Notes: generated by a model from the letters alone, not told the origin. DNA of 51,780 nucleotides from Candidatus Fermentibacteraceae bacterium (GCA_016936235.1 JAFGPK010000070.1:1-51780), one strand, 5' to 3'. Counted from the first letter of the stretch, positions 14,783 to 23,735 are shown. Numbers and translations are program-made.

Positions 14783-16998
14783 TGGCCGAGAGGAGAAGGC
14801 GTGCGACGGTGCGCAGCTCCCGCAGGGGCGGCCCGGGCAGGGCCAGGAATTTTCTTCTTGTCACGGTCATCTTCCTCGGTGCGGCCACGGCGGTGGTGCT
14901 GGCGGTTCCGGCTCCGGGATTCGCCGGGTCGGTGCGCCGATTCCTGCTTGACAGGCTGGGTCTGCTTTCCGTCCTTGTACCCCTTTTCCTTCTGCAGACG
15001 GGGGCGATGCTGCTTAATCTGAGGTTCAGAAGGTCCGGCTTCAGAGTGCTCTCGGGAATAACCGTCACGGGTTACTTCTTCGCCGCCGCCCTGGATTTCG
15101 TGGTCAGCATGCGGTCGCCCGGATTCCATAACCTCCCGGGAGGCTCGGTAGCCGGTGGTATAGGGGACCTGCTGGCCCCCGTCACCGGCGCCCCCATAAC
15201 CTTCCTCATCCTGTTCACGGCCTTCACTGCCTCCCTGGTGGCATTCACCGGGTGGGACATCGGAGGCGACTTCCAGTCACTGGCCGACAGACTGCAGGGG
15301 CTTTTCGAGAGGAAGGGGAAGAAAGGCGGCGGGAGGAAGCCCGGCGACGCCCCGAAGGAGAAGAACTCAGGTCCCAATGCCTGGTCCAGGGACAAGACCG
15401 AGGAACCGGTCGCCGAGATACCTTTCCAGTCCGGATCCCCGGGAACGCCGGCGGTCCCCTCCGCAGGGAAGACCTCTCCTCCCGTCCCGGAGACGGGAAG
15501 GATAAGGGTCAGTCCCCAGGGGATATCCGGAGGTCTCCCCAGGAGGGCGGAGGACACGGGGGATCCTGACGGCTACATGCCGCCTCCTCTGTCCTGCCTC
15601 GACATGCCTGACGAGAAGGCAAGGGTAAGGATGACCCAGGACAAACTGGACGATCTCGCGGACCTCCTTGTGGAGAAGCTGATGGATTTCGGTATCGAGT
15701 GCACCGTTTCCGCCACATGCCCCGGACCTGTCATAACGAGGTTCGAGGTGGAACCGGGCCCGGGTATAAAGGTGAACAGGTTCGTCGCCCTCTCCGACGA
15801 CCTGGCACTGGCGCTAAAGGCGAAGCGGATAAGGATACTGGCGCCTGTTCCTGGAAAGGGCGCGGTTGGGATCGAGGTTCCCAACCCGTATCCTGAGACC
15901 GTCTACCTCAGGGAGGTGATAGACAGGGTCTCCGGCGAGGAGTTGCCCATCGCACTGGGCAAGAAGATAGAGGGTGAGCCCTTCGTTGCCGACATTACCG
16001 CGATGCCCCACCTCCTCATCGCCGGGGCCACGGGTTCCGGCAAGAGCGTATGCATGCATTCCATAATAGCGTCCATGCTCCTCAGCAGGACCCCGTCGGA
16101 AGTCAGGTTCGCCATGATAGATCCCAAGATGCTGGAGCTTTCCATTTACGAGGGGATACCTCATCTCTGGGCCCCGGTGGTCATAGAGACGGAGAAATCC
16201 ACCATGCTTCTGGAGGCCCTGGTCAGGGAGATGGAGAACCGCTACAAGAGGCTCTCGAGGATGGGTGTCCGGTCGATCCAGGAGTTCAACTCGAAGCTGA
16301 CACCGGAGTCGGAGGACGAGCGGATCCCGTTCATAGTCCTCTTCATCGACGAGCTTGCAGACCTTATGGTGACGGTATCCAGGGACATAGAACCCGCCAT
16401 ATCGAGACTGGCCCACATGGCGCGGGCGGTGGGCATCCACATGGTCCTTGCGACACAGAGGCCGTCGGTGGATGTAATAACCGGTGTGATAAAGGCGAAT
16501 TTTCCCTCCAGGATAGCGTTCAACGTCCAGTCCAAGACCGATTCCAGGACGATCCTGGACATGAACGGCGCCGAGAAGCTGCTGGGCAAGGGCGACATGC
16601 TCTTCCTTCCCACCACCTCGCCGGAACCGGTGAGGATACACGGCAGCTTCATATCCACGGAGGAGACGAGGACCATCGTCGAACACCTCAGGGACCAGCC
16701 GTCGATCCCTTACGAGTTCGATTTCCCCGATACGGGGGCAGGAATAATGGGGGGGGGCTCCGCGGTGGAGATAAACGATCCTCTGTTCGAGAAGGCCAGG
16801 GATGTCGTGGTCCTATCACAGCAGGGGTCTGTATCCATCATCCAGCGGAGGCTCCGCGTTGGTTATTCACGGGCCGCCAGCCTGATAGACATGCTTGAGC
16901 AGGCTGGTGTGGTGGGTCCTTTTCAGGGAAGCAAGGCCAGGGATGTGCTGGTCGGTCCCGACGAACTGGAGTGTGAGGTTGCCGATGAAGATGAATAG
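14782..16998 (+). CDS. ftsK: DNA translocase FtsK/SpoIIIE
   Basis: A 738-residue translocase. ATG 14782 is used since it overlaps the preceding TGA and is followed by a basic N-terminus; the frame is open further upstream but only as a shadow. About four membrane helices lie within residues 25-155, followed by a Pro/Gly-rich charged linker to about 270. The motor domain has Walker A GATGSGKSV (~415-423), Walker B IVLFIDELADLM, and HMVLATQRPSVDVITGVIKANFPSRIAF. The C-terminal gamma winged helix (VVLSQQGSVSIIQRRLRVGYSRAASLID) recognises polar DNA motifs. It pumps DNA at the division septum and activates dimer resolution. Confidence 0.96.
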   Translation: MAERRRRATVRSSRRGGPGRARNFLLVTVIFLGAATAVVLAVPAPGFAGSVRRFLLDRLGLLSVLVPLFLLQTGAMLLNLRFRRSGFRVLSGITVTGYFFAAALDFVVSMRSPGFHNLPGGSVAGGIGDLLAPVTGAPITFLILFTAFTASLVAFTGWDIGGDFQSLADRLQGLFERKGKKGGGRKPGDAPKEKNSGPNAWSRDKTEEPVAEIPFQSGSPGTPAVPSAGKTSPPVPETGRIRVSPQGISGGLPRRAEDTGDPDGYMPPPLSCLDMPDEKARVRMTQDKLDDLADLLVEKLMDFGIECTVSATCPGPVITRFEVEPGPGIKVNRFVALSDDLALALKAKRIRILAPVPGKGAVGIEVPNPYPETVYLREVIDRVSGEELPIALGKKIEGEPFVADITAMPHLLIAGATGSGKSVCMHSIIASMLLSRTPSEVRFAMIDPKMLELSIYEGIPHLWAPVVIETEKSTMLLEALVREMENRYKRLSRMGVRSIQEFNSKLTPESEDERIPFIVLFIDELADLMVTVSRDIEPAISRLAHMARAVGIHMVLATQRPSVDVITGVIKANFPSRIAFNVQSKTDSRTILDMNGAEKLLGKGDMLFLPTTSPEPVRIHGSFISTEETRTIVEHLRDQPSIPYEFDFPDTGAGIMGGGSAVEINDPLFEKARDVVVLSQQGSVSIIQRRLRVGYSRAASLIDMLEQAGVVGPFQGSKARDVLVGPDELECEVADEDE

Positions 16999-17641
16999 GT
17001 ACCTGCGGGCCGTGCTGATCGCCGTAATGCTTCTGCTTCCCGGATGCGGCGGAGGCGGGGACGACTACGACCGGTCGGGGTATATGACCGGGGATACCGA
17101 TGAGGCACTGTTCACCAGGGGATGCCAGGAGTACCTCAGGGGCAGCCTGACCGGTTCGAGGGAGACCTTCAACTCTCTCATATACAGGTTCCCTGATTCG
17201 CCGCTCAGAGGCGACGCACAGCTGGCGGTTCGCAAGATCGAGGCAGACCTCACCGGACAGGTTGTGGAGCCTGTGGAAGTGAACGGGGGCTCAAGGGTGT
17301 CGTTCCCCTCGGTGGCCATAGTCGGCACTCCCTCGGTGTTCTCCACCGTTACGCAGCTCGAGGCGCTTGTGTCATCAACAGGGTCGCAGCCGATAACTAT
17401 CGAGGATCCCGGAGCTCCCGACGTCACTCTGGTCCTGTACCCGGAGGGGTACCTCGAACAGGCGAACCAGGTTTCGGATTCTCTCTCGGGCTGGCTCTCG
17501 TCCCACTCCTCCGTCCCCGTCCAGCCCGGCGGGGATATCATTTCCACCGTGGCCCCACAGCACGTCGGGGTGGTGATAGTGATAGGCTCCGACGCCTCCG
17601 TGAATCCCTTCGTCATCAGGGAACACTCCGTGGAACCCTGA
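16985..17641 (+). CDS. Lipoprotein with TPR-like N-terminal region, function unknown
   Basis: A 218-residue protein with the signal MKMNRYLRAVLIAVMLLLPG followed by CGGGG, a lipobox with an unusual Pro at -2. ATG 16985 has GAGG six bases upstream and lies inside the 3' end of ftsK (14-base overlap). Residues ~40-90 (ALFTRGCQEYLRGSLTGSRE, then PDSPLRGDAQLAVRKIEADL) look like a helical repeat of the BamD/YbgF kind. The second half contains a possible alpha/beta region with hydrophobic strands VAIVG, VTLVLYP and VGVVIVIGSD. I do not recognise a family. It is probably an envelope protein cotranscribed with ftsK. Confidence 0.75.
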   Translation: MKMNRYLRAVLIAVMLLLPGCGGGGDDYDRSGYMTGDTDEALFTRGCQEYLRGSLTGSRETFNSLIYRFPDSPLRGDAQLAVRKIEADLTGQVVEPVEVNGGSRVSFPSVAIVGTPSVFSTVTQLEALVSSTGSQPITIEDPGAPDVTLVLYPEGYLEQANQVSDSLSGWLSSHSSVPVQPGGDIISTVAPQHVGVVIVIGSDASVNPFVIREHSVEP

Positions 17642-17701
17642 GCCGGTTCAGGGCTACAAGTGGACGGTCTTCGGGACGCATCACTCGTTTGAAGGATAAG
17701 G

Positions 17702-17739
17702 ACCGGTCCGTCAACCGGTTATGATTCAAACCGGTCCGT
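17702..17739. repeat. ACCGGTCCGT direct repeats flanking an AACCGGTT palindrome
   Basis: ACCGGTCCGT occurs at 17702-17711 and again at 17730-17739, and the palindrome AACCGGTT sits between them (17713-17720). All copies share the CCGG core. The array ends 10 bases before the lolA start, next to its ribosome site, in the 108-base gap behind the ftsK-lipoprotein unit. It could be an operator or RNA structure controlling lolA-rimO. Confidence 0.4.
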
Positions 17740-17749
17740 AGGGAGGATC

Positions 17750-18340
17750 ATGATACAGCTTCTCGCACTTCTGGCAGCCGTCTCTTCCTCGCCCCTCTCG
17801 CCTCTGCTGGACAAGCTGAGCGATACCGGCTACATGACCGGTTCTTTCAGCCAGACCGACTTCTGGGCGCTTACGCTGGAGGAGGAGAGCTCCTCCGGGA
17901 TCATGCACCTCGCTCTGCCGGACCTCTTCAGGCTCTCCTACTCGGACCCGGAAGGGTCCGAAACCGGTTTTGACGGTACCGTGCTCTATACCGTCGAGCC
18001 CGATCTGCGCCAGGTGATCATCTACCCGTCCAGGGAGCCGGAGAGCTTCCTTCATCTCCTTTCGCAGTGCGACGATTCCACCATCTGCAGGACGCTGGAG
18101 AGCGGGGAGGACAGTCTGCTCTTTGAACTGGAGGGTGATTTCGGTCAGGGCATACGCCTCATGGAGGTGGGTTTCACTCTGTCGGACAGTCTTCCCTTCC
18201 TTTTCTCCACCACGGATTACAACGGCAACACGACCACCTACAGGCTCCGGGACCTTGTCACGTCAGCGGACTGTCCTGACGGTGTATTCAGCTTCTCGGC
18301 CCCCGACGGGTACGAGATCATCGACCCGGAGGGGATGTAG
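17750..18340 (+). CDS. lolA: Outer-membrane lipoprotein carrier protein LolA-like
   Basis: A 196-residue periplasmic protein. A short signal peptide (MIQLLALLAAVSSSPLS) precedes the LolA fold: LLDKLSDTGYMTGSFSQTDF, the strand SSGIMHLALPDLFRLSYSDP (compare 'G.l.l.rP..fRw.y..P'), DGTVLYTVEPDLRQVIIYP, and a C-terminal NTTTYRLRDLV...DCPDGVFSFSAPDGYEII. LolA ferries lipoproteins across the periplasm to the outer membrane, consistent with the many lipoprotein genes nearby. ATG 17750 follows GGGAGGATC. The rimO TTG start follows one base after its stop. The divergence from proteobacterial LolA is considerable, so a LolA-like relative with another lipid cargo is possible. Confidence 0.8.
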   Translation: MIQLLALLAAVSSSPLSPLLDKLSDTGYMTGSFSQTDFWALTLEEESSSGIMHLALPDLFRLSYSDPEGSETGFDGTVLYTVEPDLRQVIIYPSREPESFLHLLSQCDDSTICRTLESGEDSLLFELEGDFGQGIRLMEVGFTLSDSLPFLFSTTDYNGNTTTYRLRDLVTSADCPDGVFSFSAPDGYEIIDPEGM

Positions 18341-18341
18341 C

Positions 18342-19595
18342 TTGAGAAAAGCCTGCATCCATACACTGGGATGCCCCAAGAACGAAGCGGATTCGGATTC
18401 GTTCGCCGCCTGCCTTGCTGCAGCCGGTTGGCTTATCACCGATGACCCGGGATCCGCCGACCTGCTTCTGCTTAACACATGCGCTTTTATCAGCCCCGCG
18501 GTGGACGAATCCCTGGAAGCCATGGAGCAGGCCGTGGAATGGAAGGCGTCCGGGACCGGAAGACGGATCGTCCTGGCAGGATGCCTGCCCGGGAGGTTCG
18601 CGGACGACGGTTCGGGAGGGCTTGAGGATTTCGACCTCATAATAGGCCCCGCCGACACCCGGGGGCTTCTCTCCTACCTCGGCCCGTCTGCGGGAGCATC
18701 CCGGCCCATTTTGGAAAACCGCCACTTCCGGTACCTGAAGGTGTCCGAGGGATGCTCCAACAACTGCTCATACTGCACGATACCGCTGATCAGGGGACCC
18801 AGGAGGGACAGGACCGCGGAGGAAATACTGCTCGACGCTGATACACTGGCAGTGCAGGGAGCTGCGGAGATAGGCCTGGTCGGACAGGACACCGGCGCCT
18901 GGTCGTCCGGGGAGGGGGGAGTATCGCGTTTGCTCGAAGTACTCTCGGGAAGGTACCCCGGAACGTGGTTCAGGCTTTACTACGTGCACCCCTCTCACAT
19001 GTTGCCCGATTTTCTCGACCTTGTCCGAAATCACCGCAATATCATGCCCTACATTGATATGCCCATCCAGCACTTCTCGGACAGGATCCTGTCGAGGATG
19101 GGAAGGGGGTATACCGGCCGGGATCTGGAGAGGATGTTCTCGGAGTTCGACCGGTTCGAGACACCCCTTGCCGTCAGGACTACCGTCATCGCAGGGTATC
19201 CCGGCGAGACGGAAACGGATTTTCAGATGCTTGAGGATTTCCTGGCCAGGCACAGCTGCATAAGGACCGTGGCCGCCTTTCCCTACTGGCCCGAGGAGGG
19301 TACCCGTGAGTTCGAGAGAAAGGATCCCGGAGAGACGGTGCAGGACGGAACGGTCCAGTCCAGGCTGTCACGGATAGGGGATGTGGCCGACCTTCACTAC
19401 CTTCAGTGGGGAGATCTTCTGGAGGAAATGGAGCTGGACGTCATGGCAGATTCCCCCGGGCTGGGCCATACCGTGTTCGATGCTCCGGAGGTGGACGGGG
19501 CCTGCAGTCTGGACAGGTATGTCGCTCCGGGTACCGTTGTCAGGTGCAGAATAATCGGTTCCCTGGGACCCGACCTTATCGCCGAGGTGGTCTGA
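18342..19595 (+). CDS. rimO: Ribosomal protein S12 methylthiotransferase RimO
   Basis: A 417-residue radical SAM methylthiotransferase. TTG 18342 is chosen because GGAGGGG ends seven bases upstream and it gives the canonical opening IHTLGCPKNEADSD. The UPF0004 domain provides three cluster cysteines (LGCPKN, LLLNTCAFI, LAGCLPG). The radical SAM motif is C138-x3-C142-x2-C145 in EGCSNNCSYCTIP, and a C-terminal TRAM-like region ends the protein. GCPKN, NTCAFI and the following ES indicate RimO rather than MiaB. It adds a methylthio group to Asp89 of S12 (E. coli numbering). It is next to lolA and followed by a probable terminator. Confidence 0.93.
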   Translation: MRKACIHTLGCPKNEADSDSFAACLAAAGWLITDDPGSADLLLLNTCAFISPAVDESLEAMEQAVEWKASGTGRRIVLAGCLPGRFADDGSGGLEDFDLIIGPADTRGLLSYLGPSAGASRPILENRHFRYLKVSEGCSNNCSYCTIPLIRGPRRDRTAEEILLDADTLAVQGAAEIGLVGQDTGAWSSGEGGVSRLLEVLSGRYPGTWFRLYYVHPSHMLPDFLDLVRNHRNIMPYIDMPIQHFSDRILSRMGRGYTGRDLERMFSEFDRFETPLAVRTTVIAGYPGETETDFQMLEDFLARHSCIRTVAAFPYWPEEGTREFERKDPGETVQDGTVQSRLSRIGDVADLHYLQWGDLLEEMELDVMADSPGLGHTVFDAPEVDGACSLDRYVAPGTVVRCRIIGSLGPDLIAEVV

Positions 19596-19596
19596 T

Positions 19597-19628
19597 GAGG
19601 GGATTGGCGCAAACGTCCCTCGTTTTTA
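19597..19628 (+). terminator. Weak intrinsic terminator after rimO
   Basis: GAGGG and CCCTC can pair over a 15-base loop, and the downstream arm is directly followed by GTTTTTATC. The stem is only five base pairs, so termination may be partial. It overlaps the rimO stop and precedes a 90-base gap before the next gene. Confidence 0.4.
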
Positions 19629-19718
19629 TCTTTGTTACTGCGATCGCGCTTTCGAAGCCCGGGATCCATTCCGGCCGGGCACGGGAGTTGAACCGTTTTC
19701 TATTGAGAAGGATGAAAC

Positions 19719-20306
19719 ATGCATATCATTCTGATGACCGCGATAATCGCCCTGGTCCCCACCAATATGGAACTGGCGGAGGACGCCCTGGAGATGTCTC
19801 TCATGGAGCTGCCGGCCCAGCTGTCGGCCTACGGCGTCGAGGATGTCTGTGTGGAGATGACAGGGGAGCATTCAGGCGACTGGTTCATCAAGCAGACGGT
19901 GGTGTCCGTACTGCATGAAAGCGGGTTCACAGTCCTTGACCGCGATGTCTCAGATGGTTCCGGCATTGTGCTCAGGATCCGCCCCATGGAGCTCGTAGTG
20001 GAGTACGGCGATGTGAGCAGGCCGTGGATCGTGGGAAGCAAGCGGGTGGAGAGGATCGCCAAGTGCGAGCTGATGGTCACCCTCCTTGACCATGCGGGCG
20101 AGATCCTCATGAGCGTGAGGACCAGCGGCATGGAACAGGATGTTGTATCCTGGTCGGATGCCGAGATCCTTGGGGGCTCCTCCGAATGGGACTGGCTCTC
20201 GGGAGAGCTTCCCGAGAACAGGGGAGGCGGCATACTGGAGCCCATAGTAGTCACCGGCGTGGTGGCCAGCCTGGTCTACCTCTTCTATTCCAGCAGAGCA
20301 GAGTAG
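19719..20306 (+). CDS. Exported or membrane-anchored protein of unknown function
   Basis: A 195-residue protein. ATG 19719 has GAAGGA six bases upstream. The first ~15 residues (MHIILMTAIIALVPT) are hydrophobic, suggesting export. The centre reads SVLHESGFTVLDRDVSDGSG, then LRIRPMELVVEYGDVSRPW, then a strand-rich LMVTLLDHAGEILMSVRTSG. This is loosely like periplasmic lipoprotein folds that recur next to secretion or assembly factors. The C-terminus carries a hydrophobic segment (VVTGVVASLVYLFYSS), so both ends may be membrane-associated. I do not recognise a family. The next gene, a TPR lipoprotein, is nine bases away, implying cotranscription and an envelope role. Confidence 0.75.
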   Translation: MHIILMTAIIALVPTNMELAEDALEMSLMELPAQLSAYGVEDVCVEMTGEHSGDWFIKQTVVSVLHESGFTVLDRDVSDGSGIVLRIRPMELVVEYGDVSRPWIVGSKRVERIAKCELMVTLLDHAGEILMSVRTSGMEQDVVSWSDAEILGGSSEWDWLSGELPENRGGGILEPIVVTGVVASLVYLFYSSRAE

Positions 20307-20315
20307 AAAGCCATC

Positions 20316-21335
20316 GTGCTCCGTTTTTCGGCCCCTGTCATGGCACTGGCGGCGGTTTACCTTGTTTCGGGGTGCGGGGGACGGGACGGGTCCGGCAGTG
20401 CAGCCGACGAAGCCAGGCTCCTGAGGAGTTCCGGCAACTACGTACAGGCCCTCATGCTCTTCGAGGAGGCCGTTGCCATGGGGGACAGCCAGCCTCTCCT
20501 GCTGCTGGATTACGCCGAGACGGCGGTGCTGGCTGCCCAGTCCGAGAGGAGCACCCAGTACAGGCAGAAGGCCAGGGAGGCGGTGGAACTCCTCTCGTCC
20601 AATCCCGGGGAAGTGGATCCGAGGGAGATAGGGGAGCTCTGGAGGAGGCTGGCCTGGGAGATGGCCAGGAACGCCGATTCTCTGCAGGCGTTCAACTGCC
20701 TCGAAAGGGCGCTGGAGTTCAACATACAGGACATATTCGAATCCGAATGGCTCTTCAGGGGCACTTTCGCAGGGAACCACCTCGAGCTTCTCGCCCGGAT
20801 ACCGGACAGTATCGCCGGGTCCGCCGCGGCTGACAGCATCCTGACCTCTTCCGCCGAAAGGTACCTTGTCGAGCTGGACAGGATACCGCGGTCGCGCACT
20901 GACCTCAGGGAGTCCATACTCCGCGCCAAGTCGTCGCTGCTCCCCTACACCGGACGAAGGGACGACGAACTCGCGGTGCTTACGGAACTTGACAGGCTCG
21001 GCGGGATAGAACCCGATATGCGGCTCCGAAGGATCGATCTCCTGCTTGAAGCGGCCGAGAAGGACATGGCCGAGGACAGGAGAACACTTGCCAGGCAGAA
21101 GCTGCTGGAGGTCTGGGATTCCAATTTCTCAGGCGAAAGGATAGAGGCAGCCTACATGCTGGGGCTGATGGAGGAGGAGGGTGGCAACATAGAGAACGCC
21201 CTCATGTGGTACAGACGGGCGTGTTCCGTCTCGCCCGGCTCTTCCTCCCAGGCGGCCCTTGCCGCCGCTGCCAGAAGGGATTCGCTTACTTACGACCACC
21301 CCGAGGATGGAGTGCATTATCCGAATGAACCTTAA
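20316..21335 (+). CDS. TPR-type lipoprotein
   Basis: A 339-residue lipoprotein. GTG 20316 gives the signal MLRFSAPVMALAAVYLVSGC, with a good lipobox (LVSGC). The mature part is entirely helical and TPR-like. Examples are ARLLRSSGNYVQALMLFEEA near residue 35, then RRLAWEMARNADSLQAFNCL, and near the end GLMEEEGGNIENALMWYRRA. It resembles solenoid scaffolds that assist outer-membrane assembly or pili (PilF/BamD-like), and the following gene is BamD-like. The ribosome site is poor (AGAAAG), so weak expression or coupling from upstream is possible. The end overlaps the next gene's start by 11 bases. Confidence 0.82.
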   Translation: MLRFSAPVMALAAVYLVSGCGGRDGSGSAADEARLLRSSGNYVQALMLFEEAVAMGDSQPLLLLDYAETAVLAAQSERSTQYRQKAREAVELLSSNPGEVDPREIGELWRRLAWEMARNADSLQAFNCLERALEFNIQDIFESEWLFRGTFAGNHLELLARIPDSIAGSAAADSILTSSAERYLVELDRIPRSRTDLRESILRAKSSLLPYTGRRDDELAVLTELDRLGGIEPDMRLRRIDLLLEAAEKDMAEDRRTLARQKLLEVWDSNFSGERIEAAYMLGLMEEEGGNIENALMWYRRACSVSPGSSSQAALAAAARRDSLTYDHPEDGVHYPNEP

Positions 21336-22065
21336 AACAGCCACGACAACGGCGATGGTCATACTGGCCGCCGCCTGCGGGAGGAACTACGACACCAGGG
21401 GAATGAGCCTGGAACAGCTGGAGGAGATCGCCGACCAGACCTTCCTGGATGAGGATTACAACGATGCATCACGCCTCTACACGGAACTGATGTTCACATT
21501 CCCCGGCTCTGCCCGGATGGACTTCTACTATTACAGGCTCGGAATGTCGGAATCCGGCAACAGGCTGTGGGCCGACGCTCTGTTCTACTTCGACAGGGTA
21601 CAGAACGAATTCCCCAGGAGCCAGTGGGCCGATGACTGCTCCTTTCAGTCAGCCGTTGTATGGTGGGCCCAGCGTCACGACTTCAGAAAGGACCTGACAC
21701 CGGTCATAAACTGCCGTGATCAGCTGGAGAGCTTCTTCGACCGTTACCCGGGGTCAGTTCTTTCGGAGCAGGCCGACGACCTCATGGAGGATGTAGACGA
21801 TTACATGGCAAGGAGAGCTCTGTTCACGGGGCTGTTCTACGCCAGGAGGGAGAGGTTCGACGCCTCGCTCCTGTACCTGAGGGAAGCCCTGAACGATTAC
21901 GGTGAGACGGACTGTCTGGCGGACGTTCTCATTGCCCTGGGAGACGTCTACGCAGCGAAGGGGAACACCTTCACAGCAAGGGAGTTCTACCAGAGGGCCG
22001 TCGACCAGTGCGAGCTCAGCAGCGATCAGCTGGATGATGTCCAGTCGAAACTCGGTGAACTGTGA
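21325..22065 (+). CDS. bamD: Outer-membrane assembly lipoprotein, BamD-like
   Basis: A 246-residue lipoprotein. ATG 21325 gives MNLKTATTTAMVILAAACGR, a signal ending in a cysteine; ATG 21307 is also in frame. The mature protein opens with LEEIADQTFLDEDYNDASRL and YTELMFTFPGSARMDFYYYR, then LWADALFYFDRVQNEFPRS. It has TPR units with the spacing and 'FP.s' turns of BamD/YfiO, followed by LESFFDRYPGSVLSEQADD and a final TPR. BamD is the essential lipoprotein partner of BamA in beta-barrel insertion. The family assignment is reasonable, although other TPR lipoproteins look alike. One base separates it from nadD. Confidence 0.78.
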   Translation: MNLKTATTTAMVILAAACGRNYDTRGMSLEQLEEIADQTFLDEDYNDASRLYTELMFTFPGSARMDFYYYRLGMSESGNRLWADALFYFDRVQNEFPRSQWADDCSFQSAVVWWAQRHDFRKDLTPVINCRDQLESFFDRYPGSVLSEQADDLMEDVDDYMARRALFTGLFYARRERFDASLLYLREALNDYGETDCLADVLIALGDVYAAKGNTFTAREFYQRAVDQCELSSDQLDDVQSKLGEL

Positions 22066-22066
22066 G

Positions 22067-22633
22067 ATGACGGGACTCCTGGGCGGGACATTCGACCCAC
22101 CCCATTACGGCCACCTTATCCTGGCTATGGAAGCATTCTTCAGGTTCGATCTGGACCGTGTCCTTCTGGTGCCTTCCAGGTTCCCGCCCCATAAGACGGG
22201 GCGGACAGTCACACCATTCCTTCACCGCTTCAGGATGACCGAGCTGGCGACGGAAGGAGCCCCGGAGCTTGCCGCTTCAGACCTGGAGCCTCCCGAGGGT
22301 CCGTCCTGGACCGTGAATCTTCTGCAGAAACTGAAGGGGGAGGGTCTGGAGATCTGCTTCATCATGGGAATGGACAGCCTGCGTGAGCTTCACACCTGGA
22401 AGGATCCGGGCGGGATCTCCAGAATGGCCAGGATGGTGGCCGGGACCAGGCCCGGGTTTGACGGCGATCCCGTTTCGCAGGAGTTCCGGAACATGGTGGA
22501 GACGTTCTCCATCCCGGCTGTTGATATATCCTCGAGCCAGCTCAGGAACAGGTTTGCGGAAGGACTGAATACCCGCTATCTTCTACCGGAGACCGTAAGG
22601 GACTACATCAGGGAGAACGATCTTTATGCCTGA
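22067..22633 (+). CDS. nadD: Nicotinate-nucleotide adenylyltransferase
   Basis: A 188-residue nucleotidyltransferase. ATG 22067 yields MTGLLGGTFDPPHYGHLILA, with the GGTFDPxHxGH nucleotide-binding motif at the very N-terminus as expected; the upstream open frame is a shadow of bamD. Other landmarks are VPSRFPPHK, FRMTELA, the MGMDSLRELHTW segment, and the C-terminal DISSSQLRNRFAEG (ISSTxIR-type) motif. It converts nicotinate mononucleotide plus ATP to deamido-NAD. It lies one base after bamD and overlaps pilT by eight bases, an unusual setting for an NAD synthesis gene. Confidence 0.95.
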   Translation: MTGLLGGTFDPPHYGHLILAMEAFFRFDLDRVLLVPSRFPPHKTGRTVTPFLHRFRMTELATEGAPELAASDLEPPEGPSWTVNLLQKLKGEGLEICFIMGMDSLRELHTWKDPGGISRMARMVAGTRPGFDGDPVSQEFRNMVETFSIPAVDISSSQLRNRFAEGLNTRYLLPETVRDYIRENDLYA

Positions 22634-23735
22634 GGAAAAGGCCGTTGACAAACTGCTGAGAGCAGTTCTCGATGAAGACGTGAGCGATATCCACTTCAAG
22701 GTGGGCAGCACGCCCATCATACGGAAGTCAGGTTCCATAGTGCACGTGGAGGAGTTCTCCGTCATGAAGACGGAACATCTCCGCAGGATCATCATGGAAA
22801 TGCTGAACGAGAGGCAGGCGGAGAAATTCGCCAACGGAGAGGAGCTGGACCTCGGCTACGCACTTCAGGGCAGCGCGAGGTTCAGGGTCAACATCTACCA
22901 TCAGCGGGGAACTCCGGCCATGGTAATGAGGCGGATACCCTTCGAGGTCCCGGATGTGGATGAACTGGGGCTTCCGGAAGTGGTCAAGAAGATCTCCATG
23001 GAGCACAGGGGGCTCATACTTGTCACTGGAGCCACCGGGACAGGCAAATCCACCACCATAGCGGCCATGATAAACTATATCAACCAGAACCGTACCACTC
23101 ATATAGTCACCATAGAGGATCCCATTGAGTTCCTCCATCGGGACAGCAGATCCACCATCTGCCAGAGGGAGGTGGGCATCGACACGAAGGACTGGGCCTC
23201 GGGCCTCAAGTCCGTATTCCGTCAGGATCCCGATGTCATCCTCATAGGTGAGATGAGGGACATCACATCCATCTCCACGGCTCTGACCGGAGCCGAGACC
23301 GGCCACCTGGTGCTGAGCACACTGCACACCACCAACGCCATCGAGACGATTTCCAGGATCATTGACGTGTTCCCGTCGGAGCAGCAGCACCTGGTCCGGC
23401 TGCAGCTGGGCCAGCTGCTCTGCGGTGTGATATCCCAGAGGCTGCTTCCGGCCAAGGACGATGTCAGCAAGCGGGTACTGGCCGCCGAGGTGCTGGTGCA
23501 GTCATCCACCGTTTCCGAATGCATAATACACCCCGACAAGACCTACCTCCTCACCGAGACCATGGAGAAGAGCTACAGCCAGTACGGAATGCAGACATTC
23601 GACATGGCGGTGTACAATCTGATCGTGAACGACAAGATAGATAGAGATACGGCTCTTGCTGCAGCATCGAATCCCACGAAGCTCGACCTGAAGCTCAAGG
23701 GAATAGATACTGCTTCGGACTGGAGGATGGACTGA
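22626..23735 (+). CDS. pilT: Type IV pilus retraction ATPase PilT
   Basis: A 369-residue secretion ATPase. Landmarks in order are SDIHFKVGSTPIIRKSG, the Walker A GATGTGKSTTIAAMI, THIVTIEDPIEFLH, the retraction-specific AIRAGE-like region read here as TALTGAETGHLVLSTLHT, and GEMRD for the Walker B. Length and motifs fit PilT rather than the longer PilB. It powers pilus depolymerisation for twitching, adhesion or DNA uptake. No PilB, PilC or PilM-Q gene is nearby, though a pilin-like gene is at 2094. It overlaps nadD upstream and the NfeD gene by one base. Confidence 0.95.
   Translation: MPEEKAVDKLLRAVLDEDVSDIHFKVGSTPIIRKSGSIVHVEEFSVMKTEHLRRIIMEMLNERQAEKFANGEELDLGYALQGSARFRVNIYHQRGTPAMVMRRIPFEVPDVDELGLPEVVKKISMEHRGLILVTGATGTGKSTTIAAMINYINQNRTTHIVTIEDPIEFLHRDSRSTICQREVGIDTKDWASGLKSVFRQDPDVILIGEMRDITSISTALTGAETGHLVLSTLHTTNAIETISRIIDVFPSEQQHLVRLQLGQLLCGVISQRLLPAKDDVSKRVLAAEVLVQSSTVSECIIHPDKTYLLTETMEKSYSQYGMQTFDMAVYNLIVNDKIDRDTALAAASNPTKLDLKLKGIDTASDWRMD

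Noticed and set aside
15814-16686. A 290-codon minus-strand frame within ftsK
   Set aside because: Antisense to the FtsK motor domain; histidine/glycine-rich shadow composition, no motifs.
19595-19918. Possible small gene starting at ATG 19595 with a hydrophobic N-terminus
   Set aside because: It begins in the terminator-like element after rimO and runs out of frame through the hypothetical gene at 19719; composition after 40 codons is shadow-like.
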